64,000 nucleotides of DNA from Cellulomonas sp. C5510. GTDB lineage: Bacteria; Actinomycetota; Actinomycetes; Actinomycetales; Cellulomonadaceae. A program made the position numbers and the translations under genes. The stretch is from assembly GCF_019797765.1 (NCBI RefSeq), contig NZ_CP081862.1, positions 1,550,001 to 1,614,000 of the forward strand, in the 5' to 3' direction. The notes under the pieces are model-generated. The model saw nothing but the letters and a program-made list of their open reading frames with translations. It did not search any database and was not told where the DNA came from. The first letter of the stretch is position 1. Every line of letters begins with the position of its first letter. Shown piece by piece: positions 63,215 through 64,000 of this stretch.

Positions 63215-64000
63215 GGGAGTGTGAGGATCTCCGCTCCGGTGTCGGTGACCAGCAGGGTGTGCTCGAACTGGGCGCTGCGGCGCAGGTCGGCGGTGACCAC
63301 CGTCCACCCGTCGTCCCACGTCGTCCAGTCGGGGGTGCCGAGGTTGAGCATCGGCTCGATGGTGAACACCATCCCGGGCTCGATGACCCGGTCGTACTGG
63401 GGCGCGGCGTCGTAGTGCGGGATCACCAGCCCGGAGTGGAACGCCTCGCCGACGCCGTGCCCGGTGTAGTCGCGCACCACGCCGTAGCCGAAGCGGGCCG
63501 CGTACTTCTCGATGACGCGGCCGATGACGTTGACCTCGCGCCCGGGGCGCACGGCCTTGATCGCACGGGTCAGGGCCTCCTGCGTGCGCTCGACCAGCAG
63601 CCGCGACTCCTCGTCGACGTCCCCGACCAGGAACGTCGCGTTGTTGTCGCCGTGCACGCCGCCGGTGAACGCCGTGATGTCGACGTTGACGATGTCGCCG
63701 TCCTCGAGCACGGTCGAGTCGGGGATGCCGTGGCAGATCACCTCGTTGACCGAGGTGCACAGGGACTTCGGGAAGCCGCGGTAGCCGAGCGTGGACGGGT
63801 AGGCGTGGTGGTCGAGCAGGAACTCGTGCCCGACGCGGTCGAGCTCGTCCGTCGTGACGCCCGGGGCGACGTGCCGGCCGACCTCGGCGAGCGCCTGCGC
63901 GGCGATCCGTGCGGCGACCCGGATCCGCTCCACGACCTCCGGCGCCACCACGTCGCTGCCGGTGTAGGGCTCGGGGGCGGGGCGGTCGACGTACTCGGGG
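63211..64000 (-). CDS. map: Methionine aminopeptidase, type I (5' end outside window)
   Basis: The visible 262 residues contain all metal ligands of Met[22 protein letters not shown] (two Asp), [11 protein letters not shown] (His), FTIEPMLN (Glu) and [10 protein letters not shown] (Glu), plus [29 protein letters not shown]. The frame stays open to the edge through [15 protein letters not shown], which is usual for the N-terminal extension of actinobacterial enzymes, so the start lies beyond 64000. It removes N-terminal Met from nascent proteins. Confidence 0.96.
   Translation of the reverse strand, partial: PEYVDRPAPEPYTGSDVVAPEVVERIRVAARIAAQALAEVGRHVAPGVTTDELDRVGHEFLLDHHAYPSTLGYRGFPKSLCTSVNEVICHGIPDSTVLEDGDIVNVDITAFTGGVHGDNNATFLVGDVDEESRLLVERTQEALTRAIKAVRPGREVNVIGRVIEKYAARFGYGVVRDYTGHGVGEAFHSGLVIPHYDAAPQYDRVIEPGMVFTIEPMLNLGTPDWTTWDDGWTVVTADLRRSAQFEHTLLVTDTGAEILTLP

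Overview
The window is high-GC DNA from an actinobacterium. The host genes at the right edge (a polyphosphate glucokinase followed by a type I methionine aminopeptidase, CsbD, VOC and GNAT proteins) and the many GTG starts fit the Micrococcales. Cellulomonas or a close relative is my best guess, from protein recall only. About 56 kb of the 64 kb is one integrated, apparently intact tailed phage of siphovirus type (long tape measure, tail tube protein, no contractile sheath seen).

Layout. 1-600: host chromosome. 600-1356: a promoter with a palindrome over its -35 box, a terminator-like hairpin in the leader, and a rightward NYN-nuclease gene, probably at or just inside the left prophage end. 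1384-3892 (leftward): lysis module of small membrane proteins and an amidase endolysin. 3917-14109: tail module (tail tip, distal tail, tape measure, frameshifted chaperones, tail tube, terminator). 14106-20112: head-tail connector and MuF-like genes with a collagen-like fibre and a receptor-binding candidate set among them. 20190-28655: major capsid, decoration, scaffold, portal and both terminase subunits. 28693-53157 (leftward): early and replication region with an SNF2 helicase, nucleases, ASCH, DnaB, two DNA methyltransferases, RuvC-like resolvase, SSB, replication initiator, ParB-like protein, two WhiB-like proteins, HNH, Bet annealase, YqaJ exonuclease, an SbcC-like ATPase, many small proteins, an excisionase-like HTH, an antirepressor and an XRE regulator. 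53158-53370: divergent lysogeny switch. 53371-57385 (rightward): repressor, ImmA-like protease, DUF3263 protein, two membrane proteins, one cargo gene and a tyrosine integrase. 57567-64000: host genes again, beginning with a small membrane protein and an orphan HsdR-N nuclease that could belong to either side.

The most unusual feature is a set of rightward genes placed singly or in a small cassette inside the leftward operons: between connector genes (16725), next to the scaffold (22579), between terminase and portal (25245), between the two terminase genes (27512), and beside a methyltransferase (43374-45464). Nearly all encode proteins with an N-terminal membrane anchor. Several have a -10-like hexamer 6-7 bases before the start codon, as expected for leaderless expression from the lysogen. 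Three end in a stop codon that overlaps the stop codon of the opposing gene. One cassette is led by an SRA-HNH protein, a modification-dependent restriction nuclease architecture. Together they look like prophage-borne exclusion or defence genes. A separate GGGGGTGTCACACG-like element recurs just upstream of at least nine leftward genes and may be a stoperator-like or expression element.

Limits: I could not find a convincing att direct repeat, so the prophage ends are approximate. I see no tRNA, rRNA, CRISPR array or insertion sequence. All family calls come from motif reading, not from a database search.
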